In this document: positions 7,816 through 16,478 of the stretch, piece by piece
Layout of the letters: each line of letters opens with the position of its first letter
Position numbering within the stretch: position 1 is the stretch's first letter
DNA from: an uncultured Ilumatobacter sp.
GTDB taxonomy: Bacteria; Actinomycetota; Acidimicrobiia; Acidimicrobiales; Ilumatobacteraceae
DNA: 64,000 bases
Assembly: GCA_937905835.1 (NCBI GenBank)
Contig: CALCXK010000042.1
Coordinates: 12,850-76,849 of the forward strand
Reading direction: 5' to 3'
Position numbers and translations under genes: made by a program
Notes under the pieces: generated by a model
What the model was told of the DNA's origin: nothing
The model's input: the letters and a program-made list of their open reading frames with translations, nothing else
The model's database searches: none

Positions 7816-9978
7816 ATGACGCACCTGCATCCTGACATCGCTGACGAGCAGGCGTACATCGAGCACGCCTACGACTGTCTCGAAACTAGCCGCAAGGCGG
7901 CATTCCGTATTCGCACCCTCAACGAGGCGAGCATGGGTGGCACCTTCCAGGCTCGCTTCGAACGCAACGCATTCGATGCACAACTCGTGCGTCGGCTCGA
8001 AGAACTCGAACTCGGCGCTGCTTCGCTCGTCTTCGGGAGGATCGACCGGTACACCGAGTCCTCCGATCAGACCGAGGCGTTCCACATCGGCCGTCTCGCT
8101 ATCGCTGACGAGGACCGCGAACCGGTTGTGGTCGACTGGCGTGCGCCGGTCTCCGAGCCCTTCTATCGGGCGACCGGCCGTGACTCGATGGGTCTTGCTC
8201 GGCGTCGTCACTTCATCGTCGAGAGCAAGAACCTGCTGGGCATCGAAGACGAACTCTTCGGTGAGGGGCACCTCGGCCTCGGCCATGATGATGGTCTGGC
8301 TGATACCGAGGGCAGTGGTGTCGTGCGCGCCAGCGACACAGGCATTCGAGGCCACTCGACGCTGCTCGCTGCACTTGAGAAGGGTCGCACGGGCACACTC
8401 GGCGACATCGTCGCCACTATTCAGGGCGAGCAAGACGAGATCATCCGTTCACCGCAGCACGGCGTTCTCGTCGTGCAGGGTGGCCCCGGCACCGGCAAGA
8501 CTGTTGTTGCGCTGCACCGTGCGGCGTACCTTCTGTACACGCACCGATTCCCCCTCGAAGACCAGGGTGTTCTGGTGATCGGGCCGAACCGTGTGTTTCT
8601 GCGCTACATCGAACGCGTGTTGCCGTCGCTCGGCGAGGCCGGTGTCAAGCAAGCCGTGCTGGCTGACCTGATTCCGGGTGTCCAGTTCCGCCGGGCCGAC
8701 GAGCCGGGTGACAGCCGCGAGGCCGCCAAGCTCAAAGGCGAAGATCGCATGAGTGACCTCGTCGACAATGCGATCGCCGATCGGAAACGAGCGTTGCGTG
8801 CCGATCTCGAGCTGCCGTTCCGTGCCGGTTACGTTCGGATTAAGGCGAGCGAAACAGCACGCATTGTCAAGAATGCACGCCGTCGGTTCAAGCGTCACAA
8901 TGCCGGTCGCCGTGCTGTCGAGAGCGAGTTCTGGACGGCACTTGCTGATTCGTACCGTGACCCCGAGATCAGCCCGCGTGACGTCAAAGATGCGCTGCGG
9001 GGTACCTCTGAAGCTCGTCGGGCGCTCGACAGTATGTGGCCGATCCTGACGCCGGCACAGCTGCTGCACGATCTGTTCGGTTCGCAGGGGCTCCTCAAAC
9101 TCGCTTCGCGCGGCGTGATGACCGAGGCCGAAGCTCTGTCGTTGTACCGCCCTCGTTCGGCGTCGGTGGATGACGTCCGATGGACTGCGGCCGACGTGGC
9201 GATCCTCGACGACGCTCGCGATGTGCTTGGGCCGAAGACAGGCAAGGGCGGCAAGGTCGATGAGCTCGACGAGATCCGTACCTACGGTCACATTTTGATC
9301 GACGAGGTGCAAGACCTCACGCCGATGCAGTTGAAGATGGCGACTCGCCGGTCACTCAACGGCGCCATGACGATCGTTGGCGACCTTGCGCAGGCCACTG
9401 GCCCGCTCGCACCTGACGAGTGGGACGACGTGCTGCGGTACCTGCCCGATCGCAGGCCTGCACGGGTGATCGGGCTGTCGGTCGGTTACCGCATCCCCGG
9501 CCAGATCATGGAACTTGCGAACCGTGTGATGGCGGTCGCCACTCCGTCGCTTCGGGCCCCCGATTCGGTGCGGCTCGGTGACGTGCCGCCGAGCATCGTC
9601 CGGGCCCCGTCGATCGAACTGCTGGGCAAGACTGTTGCGACCGAAGTGCAGGCCTTAGCCGACGCGATTCCGGGCGCCAGCATCGGCGTCGTGGCACCCG
9701 ACTGGATGATTGACGAGCTGTCCGAGGCGCTCATTGCTGCCGGGATCGATCACGGCACTGCCACACGAACCGGCCTCGACTCGGGCGTTACGCTCGTGCC
9801 GGTCAGCGTCGTCAAGGGTCTGGAACTCGACGGCGTGGTCGTCGTCGAACCGGCAGGGATCGTCGACAGCATTGAGCATGGCCTCCGTGCTCTATATGTC
9901 GCATTGACCCGTAGTACACAGCGACTCACCGTGGTGCACGCCGCCGACCTCCCTGACGCCATCGCCGCTCACCAGTAG
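7816..9978 (+). CDS. HelD/HelR-like UvrD-type ATPase (RNA polymerase-associated)
   Basis: A 720-residue SF1-like ATPase. The N-terminal about 200 residues (EQAYIEHAYDCLETSR, then VVDWRAPVSEPFYRAT) are typical of HelD proteins, whose arms enter RNA polymerase channels and free stalled enzyme; HelR members also give rifampicin tolerance. Walker A is GGPGTGKT at 222-229, the Walker B-like segment is HILIDEVQDLTPMQ, and a UvrD-type C-terminal motif VSVVKGLELDGVVVV is followed by ALYVALTRSTQRL. It is shorter than classical UvrD and lacks an obvious nuclease domain. The ATG at 7816 is used; a GTG at 7804 in the same frame is equally possible. Which HelD class it belongs to cannot be settled by eye. 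Confidence 0.88.
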   Translation: MTHLHPDIADEQAYIEHAYDCLETSRKAAFRIRTLNEASMGGTFQARFERNAFDAQLVRRLEELELGAASLVFGRIDRYTESSDQTEAFHIGRLAIADEDREPVVVDWRAPVSEPFYRATGRDSMGLARRRHFIVESKNLLGIEDELFGEGHLGLGHDDGLADTEGSGVVRASDTGIRGHSTLLAALEKGRTGTLGDIVATIQGEQDEIIRSPQHGVLVVQGGPGTGKTVVALHRAAYLLYTHRFPLEDQGVLVIGPNRVFLRYIERVLPSLGEAGVKQAVLADLIPGVQFRRADEPGDSREAAKLKGEDRMSDLVDNAIADRKRALRADLELPFRAGYVRIKASETARIVKNARRRFKRHNAGRRAVESEFWTALADSYRDPEISPRDVKDALRGTSEARRALDSMWPILTPAQLLHDLFGSQGLLKLASRGVMTEAEALSLYRPRSASVDDVRWTAADVAILDDARDVLGPKTGKGGKVDELDEIRTYGHILIDEVQDLTPMQLKMATRRSLNGAMTIVGDLAQATGPLAPDEWDDVLRYLPDRRPARVIGLSVGYRIPGQIMELANRVMAVATPSLRAPDSVRLGDVPPSIVRAPSIELLGKTVATEVQALADAIPGASIGVVAPDWMIDELSEALIAAGIDHGTATRTGLDSGVTLVPVSVVKGLELDGVVVVEPAGIVDSIEHGLRALYVALTRSTQRLTVVHAADLPDAIAAHQ

Positions 9979-9988
9979 GGTCGGCGGT

Positions 9989-11377
9989 GTGGGTATGACC
10001 GGATTCGGGTACGGCGAGTTTGGTGCGTGGTACGACGCGTACCGTTCCGAGGTGCTCGAGCCGACGCTCGAGGTCGCAATGGAAGCGCTCGAACATCAAC
10101 TGGTCGAGCAGCTCACCGATCGAGACGTGGCTCGTCTCCGCAGTATCGGCGGCCGGGTCAAGTCGAAGCGGCGCACTTGGCGCAAACTCCGCCAACCGAG
10201 GTACCAAGACCAGATCAATTCAGTCGATGACATCCCGGCCGTGATCGACGATCTCGTGGGCCTGCGGGTCACGTGCACCAACCTCCGCGACCTCGACATG
10301 GTGCAGGTTGCGCTCGACGGATTGCCGAAACGGCCGAGCACCAAACAGCCGCTGGCAATCGACGGGTCGTCCGAACGGGACTACGTCGAGTCGCCGAAGG
10401 AGTCGGGGTACCGCGGTTGGCACGTCAACCTCCGGCTGCTGCTCGAATCCACCTCGGTCACCTGTGAGCTGCAGGTCAGGACGCTGCTGCAAGACAGTTG
10501 GGGCGAGCTGACTCACGAAGACTCCTACAGCAAGGCGGGCGAGTTGCCGCCGCTCGTCGAGATCCTGTCGAAGCGGATGGCCGACCTCTTGGCCACGCTC
10601 GATGACATCGCCGAAGACCTGCGGAGCGAACTCGACCGGATCGACGAGGCAGCCGTTGATGGCGCCGATGATCACCCTGACGAGAGCCACGTCGACGGGC
10701 GCGACCTGTCCGCGATCGAAGCCGATGCTGCTGAGCTACTCGCCGACCGGTGGCACACGCTCGACCGCCCGACGAAACTGTCCAGTCTTGCGTGGGAACT
10801 GCAGAAGGAGTTCGGCGCCGAGGTCAGCGACGACTGGTTCGGCCACCGCAGCTTTCAGCGGTTCCTTCGATTGGCGCTGCCCGCTGCCGAACTCAGCACC
10901 GGCCGGCAGGTGTACCTGCTACCGCCGACAGAACCCGCGGCTGTGCCAGACGCTGAGTCAACAGCTGCCGCACCAGAAATCGAAGCGCCGCGTGAGGCGG
11001 ACGAACTGCGTCGAGCAGACCGTACTTTCCCGGTCATCGGTACCGCACAGTGGGTGAGGATCTACGAACAACTTGCCGATGCATGGCGGCTGCTCGGCGC
11101 TCGAACGCCGAGCACACGCATGATCAACGAACTGACCCGCAGCGCCCGCGACAGCGCCGCAGCAACCGGCGAACCTGTGTCTCGGCGGCACCTCGACCAT
11201 GTCGCCAAGGTCGTCATGAGTAGCAACGGTGCGGGTGAACCACTTGATTCAGTAGCGATCGCCGATGTGTTCGCATCGGCGACGTTGCAGCGACTCGTCG
11301 ATCTCCGAGTCATCGCCCAGTCGTCAACCAAACGCCGGAGCACAATCAGGGATTGGCTTGGCGCGTCAAACAACTGA
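9989..11377 (+). CDS. RelA/SpoT-domain alarmone synthetase with LOTUS-like C-terminal region
   Basis: A 462-residue protein. Residues about 50-180 form a (p)ppGpp synthetase domain: GRVKSKRRTWRKL (ATP contacts), DDLVGLRVTC (catalytic Asp strand), SGYRGWHVNL (G-loop Tyr) and CELQVRTLLQDSWGELTHE are all intact. There is no HD hydrolase domain and no TGS/ACT domain. Residues about 240-312 resemble a LOTUS/OST-HTH winged-helix domain (LADRW..., SLAWELQKEFG, GHRSFQRFL, VYLLP), and the last 110 residues are a further helical region. The GTG at 9989 is chosen because GTAGGG precedes it by six bases; an ATG at 9995 is possible. It starts 11 bases after the HelD gene, so both are probably one operon and may link transcription recycling with alarmone signalling (inference). 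Confidence 0.8.
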   Translation: MGMTGFGYGEFGAWYDAYRSEVLEPTLEVAMEALEHQLVEQLTDRDVARLRSIGGRVKSKRRTWRKLRQPRYQDQINSVDDIPAVIDDLVGLRVTCTNLRDLDMVQVALDGLPKRPSTKQPLAIDGSSERDYVESPKESGYRGWHVNLRLLLESTSVTCELQVRTLLQDSWGELTHEDSYSKAGELPPLVEILSKRMADLLATLDDIAEDLRSELDRIDEAAVDGADDHPDESHVDGRDLSAIEADAAELLADRWHTLDRPTKLSSLAWELQKEFGAEVSDDWFGHRSFQRFLRLALPAAELSTGRQVYLLPPTEPAAVPDAESTAAAPEIEAPREADELRRADRTFPVIGTAQWVRIYEQLADAWRLLGARTPSTRMINELTRSARDSAAATGEPVSRRHLDHVAKVVMSSNGAGEPLDSVAIADVFASATLQRLVDLRVIAQSSTKRRSTIRDWLGASNN

Positions 11378-11383
11378 TTCGGT

Positions 11384-11881
11384 TCAACCGTCGCCGGTGA
11401 ACTGGTCGACGAGGTCGGTCAGCAATTTGAACGCCTTGTCGGCGTCTGCTGGCCGCGTCCGCTCGACAGCAGTGCGTGCCATTTCGACGGTGGCGCCGAT
11501 CCCATTGACGAGTTCGGGGCGCTCAGCAGCGATCTCGGAGCGGATGCGATCCCAGATCTGCACGATGGTCTCGAGTGCCTCGTCGTCGCCTTCGCTCTGC
11601 GCGACGAGTTCGCTGAGGCGACTCATCTCGATTGCCATTTGGGGAAGCAGATCGCTCGCCGAGCCGGTAAGCGGGAGAGTGGTCTCGGGCGTGTCGTTGT
11701 CGACGATGACGCCACCTTCGATCGGCTCGCCGCTCTCGAGTGCTGGCTCGGCACCAACGGGTACGTTCGTCACGTCGACCGTGGTGGGGCTGCCAGCGGA
11801 GGGTTCTGGAGTGTTGACGGTGGTGGCGCACGCGGTCAACATCGCTGCGCCGCCGAGGGCGGCAACAATCAGTCGGTTCAC
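11384..11881 (-). CDS. lipoprotein of unknown function
   Basis: A 165-residue protein with a signal peptide (MNRLIVAALGGAAML) and a lipobox LTAC, so Cys18 should be lipidated and the protein anchored outside the membrane. A low-complexity Thr/Pro/Val/Glu linker covers about residues 22-70, and the C-terminal half is helical (IEMSRLSELVAQ, ETIVQIWDRIRSE). No family is recognised. The start overlaps the stop of the DtxR-family gene by 4 bases, so the two are co-translated and the protein may be a metal-related partner (inference). It converges with the RelA/SpoT gene with 6 bases between stops. Confidence 0.75.
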   Translation of the reverse strand: MNRLIVAALGGAAMLTACATTVNTPEPSAGSPTTVDVTNVPVGAEPALESGEPIEGGVIVDNDTPETTLPLTGSASDLLPQMAIEMSRLSELVAQSEGDDEALETIVQIWDRIRSEIAAERPELVNGIGATVEMARTAVERTRPADADKAFKLLTDLVDQFTGDG

Positions 11882-12540
11882 GCAGTGACCAGAATCCGTT
11901 CGCTGGCAAACGAACCGACGCCAATGTGTCGACCATCGATCTCGACGGTCAGCGTGCCGTCCGGTGATACTGCGGTGACGGTGCCGGTGTTGCCGGGCTG
12001 GATAGCCGATGCTTCGAGGAACTCGAGCAGGCCCGGTTCGAATTCGAGCTCTTCGGTGATGCGACGCACTGTGAACCCGTTGCCGAGCGCGATGTCAGAG
12101 AGCGGGCCTGAGTCGGGTGCGGCTTCGTAGGCGGATCCCGGGATCGGGTTGCCGTGCGGACACGTGGTGGGATCACCGAGGAGCTCGTTGATCGCCGATT
12201 CGACCGAGTCGCTGATGACGTGTTCCCAGCGGCCGGCTTCGTGGTGCGCTTCGGCCCATGACAGCTTCAAGATGTCGGTCAGGAATCGCTCGGCAAGACG
12301 GTGGCGACGGACCACCTGTTCGCCAAGGCGCATACCCGCATCCGTGAGCACGATTGCTTTGGCAGCGGTGATCAAGCCTTCTGCTTCAAGCCGCTTCATC
12401 ATTTCGCTGACCGCTGGGCGGCTGACCTGCAACCGTTCGGCAATGCGCGCTTGGATGACGTCGAGGTCGTCTTCCTGCAGTTCGAAGATGCACTCGCAAT
12501 ACTCCTCGAACGCTGGATGATGTTCACCAGGACTGGGCAT
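11878..12540 (-). CDS. DtxR/IdeR-family metal-dependent repressor with altered metal site
   Basis: A 220-residue transcriptional regulator. Residues about 12-75 form the winged helix (RIAERLQVSRPAVSEMMKRLEAEGLI), the middle is the dimerisation and metal-binding domain, and the C-terminus is an SH3/FeoA-like domain. In DtxR and IdeR the primary metal site uses Met10, Cys102, Glu105 and His106. Here the equivalent segment reads HHEAGRWEHVIS: Glu and His are kept but the Cys position is Gly103, and the Met10 position is Glu13, as in Mn-type regulators (Asp8 in MntR). Metal specificity is therefore uncertain. The start at 12540 has a TACACT box seven bases upstream; an ATG two codons earlier is possible. 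It overlaps the downstream lipoprotein gene by 4 bases. Confidence 0.9.
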   Translation of the reverse strand: MPSPGEHHPAFEEYCECIFELQEDDLDVIQARIAERLQVSRPAVSEMMKRLEAEGLITAAKAIVLTDAGMRLGEQVVRRHRLAERFLTDILKLSWAEAHHEAGRWEHVISDSVESAINELLGDPTTCPHGNPIPGSAYEAAPDSGPLSDIALGNGFTVRRITEELEFEPGLLEFLEASAIQPGNTGTVTAVSPDGTLTVEIDGRHIGVGSFASERILVTA

Positions 12541-12547
12541 GACCATG

Positions 12548-12553
12548 AGTGTA
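12548..12553 (-). promoter_or_regulatory. -10 box of a probable leaderless DtxR-family transcript
   Basis: On the minus strand TACACT is followed by seven bases and the ATG at 12540, which supports that start over the ATG at 12546. Confidence 0.45.
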
Positions 12554-12749
12554 CCGAGGTCTCGGCGGGCAGTCTTGACGAGCCCATTGATCAGGCCGAC
12601 TCGGGTCGATGCTGCTTTCGACCTTGGACCAGCTGGGGCTGTCGAGACGGGTTGATGGCCGACGTTTGCCGCTCTATCGCCTTGGGGCGAAAGGATGTGG
12701 TCAGAAGGCGACAACTGGGGTGATGACGAGGCGCAACCCCGCGTGCCCG

Positions 12750-14459
12750 TCAGCGCTGGATTCGGCGGAGCCAGCTCTCGGCGTAGCGAAGTCGACGGGC
12801 GAGCTGATCGTTGGTGGCGCTCGCGACGCGGGCCACTCCGGCCAGATTGTTCATCTCGCCCTGGACCCGAGCGTGGTTCCACCCGGTGATATCGACGAGC
12901 CGCTTGGCCACGTGCGCACTGCGTGTCCGGAGGTCGTCTTTGATCTCGGCGGCGCTCATCGACCCGTGCGGAACCAGGCCAGCGGTCGTTGGAATTTCGG
13001 GCAGATCGAGCCCGAGAGCCGGGTCATCCGCGAAGAACGGGTCGGGCGGGTTCGGCTCGTCGTCGTACGCGACCATGCCGAGGTCGGCAGGGGAGAAGTT
13101 CAGCTCGAAATCAATCCCATCGAGATGTTTGCCGTCTTCGCCGACCGTGTGCATCGTGATGTCGGTGACCGTGGATGCAACCACGGAGAACAACGACATC
13201 TGCTCCATGTCGCCGTCGTGGACCTGGTTCTCCAGGCCGCCGTCGGGCTGAAAGTCGTCGTCGTCGCCTTTGCCCGGCGGGCGCAGCACGTGGCGACGGG
13301 CCTCGGCAATGGTGAACGCGTGGGCGCGAAGGCGAGGGTCGTCCGGAATGTACACGTATGCCTTTTGGCTGGCCCGTCCGGCTTGCCAGCGGACGAAGCG
13401 ACCGACCGCCTGGCGGAAGAACAGCTCGGTCGACGTCGTGGTAGCGAACACTCCGACGCGTAACCGGGGGATGTCAACGCCCTCCGAGACCATCCGGACC
13501 GACACGAGCCAGGGGCGATCGTTCTCGCTGAACTCAGCGATCTTCTTCGACGCCCCAGGGTCGTCACTGACCACGACGTCGGCCGGAACGCCGAAGCGGT
13601 CGCGCAGCAGAATGGCGATGTGCTGGGCATGCTCTTGGTCGGTCGCGATGACGAGGCCGCCAGCGTCGCGTTGCTCGGAGCGGATGATCCGGAGCTGGTC
13701 GTTCGCCTTCTTGAGCACAGCTGGCATCCACTCGCCTTCGAGGCTGAGTGCCGTACGCAAGCGCATTGATGACTGGTCTTTGGTCAACTCGTCCTGAAAG
13801 TTGGCCGACACGGTGTCGCCCGATGGTGACGTCCACTCCATCTCGCCGTCGACGCGCGGGAAATAGACGGGCCGGACCACGCCGCCGTCGCGGAGCGCGT
13901 CGGCGTAGCCGTACGTGTAGTCGGCGTGAGCGAGTTCGCCCTCGGCGGTGTTGTCGTAACGGATGAACGGGATCGGTGCAGCATCGCTTCGGAACGGCGT
14001 GCCCGACAGCGAGAGCCGCTTGTGCGCGTGGCCGAATGACTTACGGACCCCCTCGCCCCACGCCTTCTCGTGACCGGCGTGGTGGATCTCGTCGAGGATC
14101 ACGAACGCTTCGGCCGAGAGCCCTGCCAATTTCTTCGCAGCGGCGCTCATCGCGACCTGTTGGTAGGTGGTGACGAGGCCGTGCATGTCACGAGCGAGCC
14201 CGTCGCCCGGTGACCAGTCCGGGTCGAGCTGGAGGCCCATCCGGTGCGCGGCTCGTGACCACTGCACCTTCAGATGGCTCGTTGGTGCGACGACGATCAG
14301 CAGGCGGTTCTGATCAGCCAACGCCGCTCGGGCACAGGCGAGTGCAAACGTCGTCTTTCCGGCGCCTGGTGTGGCGACCGCGAGGTAGTCGGGCCCCGTC
14401 GCGGCACGGAAGAGATCGAACGCGGCGCGCTGCCACGGGCGGAGGATGACGGTCGACAT
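12750..14459 (-). CDS. DEAD/DEAH-box superfamily 2 helicase
   Basis: A 569-residue SF2 nucleic-acid helicase. Motif I is ATPGAGKTTF near residue 31, motif II is the DEIHH box (VILDEIHHAGHEKAW), motif III is LSGTPFRSD, and the C-terminal RecA-like domain shows VRMVSEGVDIPRL and FRQAVGRFVRW (motifs V and VI). The organisation resembles RecG/UvrB-like and type III restriction helicases, but there is no nuclease or methylase partner nearby and the last 170 residues, with an acidic stretch (GKGDDDDFQPDGG), match nothing recognised. It is probably a housekeeping DNA repair helicase of Actinobacteria; the substrate is unknown. It ends 204 bases before the DtxR-family gene. Confidence 0.9.
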   Translation of the reverse strand: MSTVILRPWQRAAFDLFRAATGPDYLAVATPGAGKTTFALACARAALADQNRLLIVVAPTSHLKVQWSRAAHRMGLQLDPDWSPGDGLARDMHGLVTTYQQVAMSAAAKKLAGLSAEAFVILDEIHHAGHEKAWGEGVRKSFGHAHKRLSLSGTPFRSDAAPIPFIRYDNTAEGELAHADYTYGYADALRDGGVVRPVYFPRVDGEMEWTSPSGDTVSANFQDELTKDQSSMRLRTALSLEGEWMPAVLKKANDQLRIIRSEQRDAGGLVIATDQEHAQHIAILLRDRFGVPADVVVSDDPGASKKIAEFSENDRPWLVSVRMVSEGVDIPRLRVGVFATTTSTELFFRQAVGRFVRWQAGRASQKAYVYIPDDPRLRAHAFTIAEARRHVLRPPGKGDDDDFQPDGGLENQVHDGDMEQMSLFSVVASTVTDITMHTVGEDGKHLDGIDFELNFSPADLGMVAYDDEPNPPDPFFADDPALGLDLPEIPTTAGLVPHGSMSAAEIKDDLRTRSAHVAKRLVDITGWNHARVQGEMNNLAGVARVASATNDQLARRLRYAESWLRRIQR

Positions 14460-14619
14460 GAGCGGGTCCGAGTGTGTCGAATCAGGCTGCGCGCCGCAAC
14501 TCCCCGGACCGAACGGGACATGAATTGGAACCCATGTGTATCTGGCGATTGTGTAGAGTCGTCAAGGTGACTGATCAGAGCTGAACTCATCGTCCGTTCG
14601 CTCTCCTGAAAGGCGCCGT

Positions 14620-16272
14620 ATGGCTGCTTCGCTCGTCACCCGCTCCCTGACTCTCTTCCGTGGGCCGCTGATCGTCCTCGATCAGATTGACGTGACCCTC
14701 TCTCCGGGTGACCGCGTTGGGCTGATCGGCCCGAACGGTGTCGGTAAGTCGACGTTGTTGGCAGCGCTTGCCGGACGGATCGACATCGATGAGGGCCGAG
14801 TTGAGCGGATGCCCCGTACTTCCAACGTCGGATTACTCCCGCAAGAACCTGAGCGTTCTACCAGCGAGACTGTCCGTGAGTTCCTCGGCCGCCGAACAGG
14901 GGTGACCGAGGCGCAGACAACACTCGACGTCACGACTCAAGGCCTCGCCGAGGGAGCAGCTGGCGCGGACGATGCATACGCCGATGCGCTCGACCGCTGG
15001 CTGGCGCTGGGAGCAGCCGACTTCGAGGCCCGCGTGGGTGAAACCTGGGCGTCGCTCGGCCTCGACGAACGACTCCTCGAGCAGCCGACCGCCACGTTGT
15101 CGGGAGGTGAAGCGGCCCGGTCGTCGCTTGCATCGTTGCTGCTCTCGCGCTTCGACATCGTGCTGCTTGACGAACCGACCAATGACCTGGACATCGACGG
15201 CCTCGCTCGGCTTGAAGAATGGGTACTCGGCCTGGTTGCGCCGCTCATGGTGGTCAGCCACGACCGCACCTTCCTCGAACGGACTGTCACTGACGTCGTC
15301 GAGATCGACCACCACACCCACCAGGCGTCGTGGTTCGCAGGTGGATGGCAGGCGTTTATTGCCGAACGCGAATTGGCCAAGCAGCACGCGCGAGATGCAT
15401 ACGACGAGTTCGATGGCAAGCGACAGAACCTGTTGAACCGAGCGCAGCGCGAGCGCGAGTGGGCGTCGCAAGGGCAGTCGAAGGTCCGCAAGTCGGGAGA
15501 GACCGACAAGTTCATTACGAGCTTCAAGATGAATCAGACCGAGCAACTCGCCGGCAAGGCAGCGCGCACTGAGAAGGCGATCTCTCGGCTCGACTCCGTC
15601 GAAGAACCGCACGAGCGGTGGCAATTGCAACTCACGATCCCGACCGCTGAACGAAGCGGTGACGTGGTCGCCGAAGCTCGCAGTGCTGTTGTCGAACGTG
15701 GCGACTTTCGGCTCGGCCCGATCGACATGTCGATTGCCTACGGCGACCGGATCGCTCTCGTTGGCGCGAACGGAGCCGGCAAGACAACGCTGATCAACCT
15801 GCTCCTCGGACGTCTCGAACCATCGGCGGGTTCTGTGCACCTCGGCCCCAGCGTGCAGGTTGGCGAAATCGAGCAGGCCCGCTCGCACCTGCTTGGCGAC
15901 GCCACACTCGTCCGAGCCTTTATGGACGCCGCTGCCGGTACTGCCTCGGCCGACACGGTTGCCGACACACGCACGCTGCTCGCGAAGTTCGGTCTCGGCG
16001 CCGAGCACGTCAACCGCCCGGTGGAATCGCTGTCGCCGGGGGAACGAACTCGTGCGTCGCTCGCCTTACTCATGGCCACCGGTGCCAATCTGTTGGTGTT
16101 GGACGAACCGACCAACCACCTCGATATCGAAGCGATCGAGCAGCTCGAACAAGCTCTCGACACCTTTTCCGGCACGGTGCTCCTCGTCACCCACGACCGG
16201 TCGCTCCTCGAACGAGTGCGCCTGACGAGGACATTTCGCCTTTTGGACGGTGCGATCACCATCGAGTCGTGA
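14620..16272 (+). CDS. ABC-F family ATPase
   Basis: A 550-residue cytoplasmic protein with two ABC ATPase domains and no membrane segments, the ABC-F layout; such proteins act on ribosomes as translation or antibiotic-protection factors. Walker A motifs are GPNGVGKST (about 38-46) and GANGAGKTT; signature motifs are LSGGEAAR and LSPGERTR; both Walker B regions end in LLDEPTNDLD and VLDEPTNHLD. The linker (about 260-330) is Arg/Lys/Gln-rich (QREREWASQGQSKVRKSG) as expected for the P-site tRNA interaction motif. AAAGG precedes the ATG by 6 bases. The subfamily (resistance or housekeeping) cannot be assigned by eye. Confidence 0.93.
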   Translation: MAASLVTRSLTLFRGPLIVLDQIDVTLSPGDRVGLIGPNGVGKSTLLAALAGRIDIDEGRVERMPRTSNVGLLPQEPERSTSETVREFLGRRTGVTEAQTTLDVTTQGLAEGAAGADDAYADALDRWLALGAADFEARVGETWASLGLDERLLEQPTATLSGGEAARSSLASLLLSRFDIVLLDEPTNDLDIDGLARLEEWVLGLVAPLMVVSHDRTFLERTVTDVVEIDHHTHQASWFAGGWQAFIAERELAKQHARDAYDEFDGKRQNLLNRAQREREWASQGQSKVRKSGETDKFITSFKMNQTEQLAGKAARTEKAISRLDSVEEPHERWQLQLTIPTAERSGDVVAEARSAVVERGDFRLGPIDMSIAYGDRIALVGANGAGKTTLINLLLGRLEPSAGSVHLGPSVQVGEIEQARSHLLGDATLVRAFMDAAAGTASADTVADTRTLLAKFGLGAEHVNRPVESLSPGERTRASLALLMATGANLLVLDEPTNHLDIEAIEQLEQALDTFSGTVLLVTHDRSLLERVRLTRTFRLLDGAITIES

Positions 16273-16478
16273 TGGGCGAACAAGCCCTGATCTGCGCCCC
16301 GATTGGCTCCGGCAAGACGCTCTCGTCGTTCCTGGCGTCGATCGATCGGTTCACCATCTCGCCGCCACCTTCGACCATCACCCACGTGGCACTCGTTTCC
16401 GGGGTGATCGCGCGGTGGGCGGCGGCCGCTGCTACTTGGGCGAGACGGCGCGGAGGCCGGCCCAGGCGAGGGCACTGA
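16269..16478 (+). pseudogene. remnant of an Lhr-like DEAD-box helicase N-terminus
   Basis: About 69 codons read MMGEQALICAPIGSGKTLSS and continue FLASIDRFTISPPP, which matches the start of Lhr-type helicases, including motif I (normally APTGSGKT; here APIGSGKT) and the following helix. After VALVSGVIARW similarity is lost and the frame ends at 16478. Full Lhr proteins exceed 800 residues, so this is a truncated remnant. Its start overlaps the ABC-F stop and its end overlaps the 3' end of the TetR gene by 47 bases, consistent with deletion of the rest of the gene. Expression as a small protein is possible but unsupported. Confidence 0.6.

Noticed and set aside
7732..8433. hemE reading as a 590-residue fusion protein
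   Set aside because: The extra 230 codons overlap the divergent HelD-like gene, and HemE homology begins exactly at 7731.
13270..13797. Long open frames antisense to the SF2 helicase, also 14833-16008, 19546-20607, 22451-23383, 42082-43506 and 53847-54956
   Set aside because: They oppose well-recognised genes, have low-complexity Arg/Ser/Pro-rich translations and no family match; they arise from the high-GC third position of the true genes.
14460..14619. Attenuator leader for the ABC-F gene
   Set aside because: No leader peptide or paired hairpins of the attenuator type could be shown by eye in the 160-base gap.
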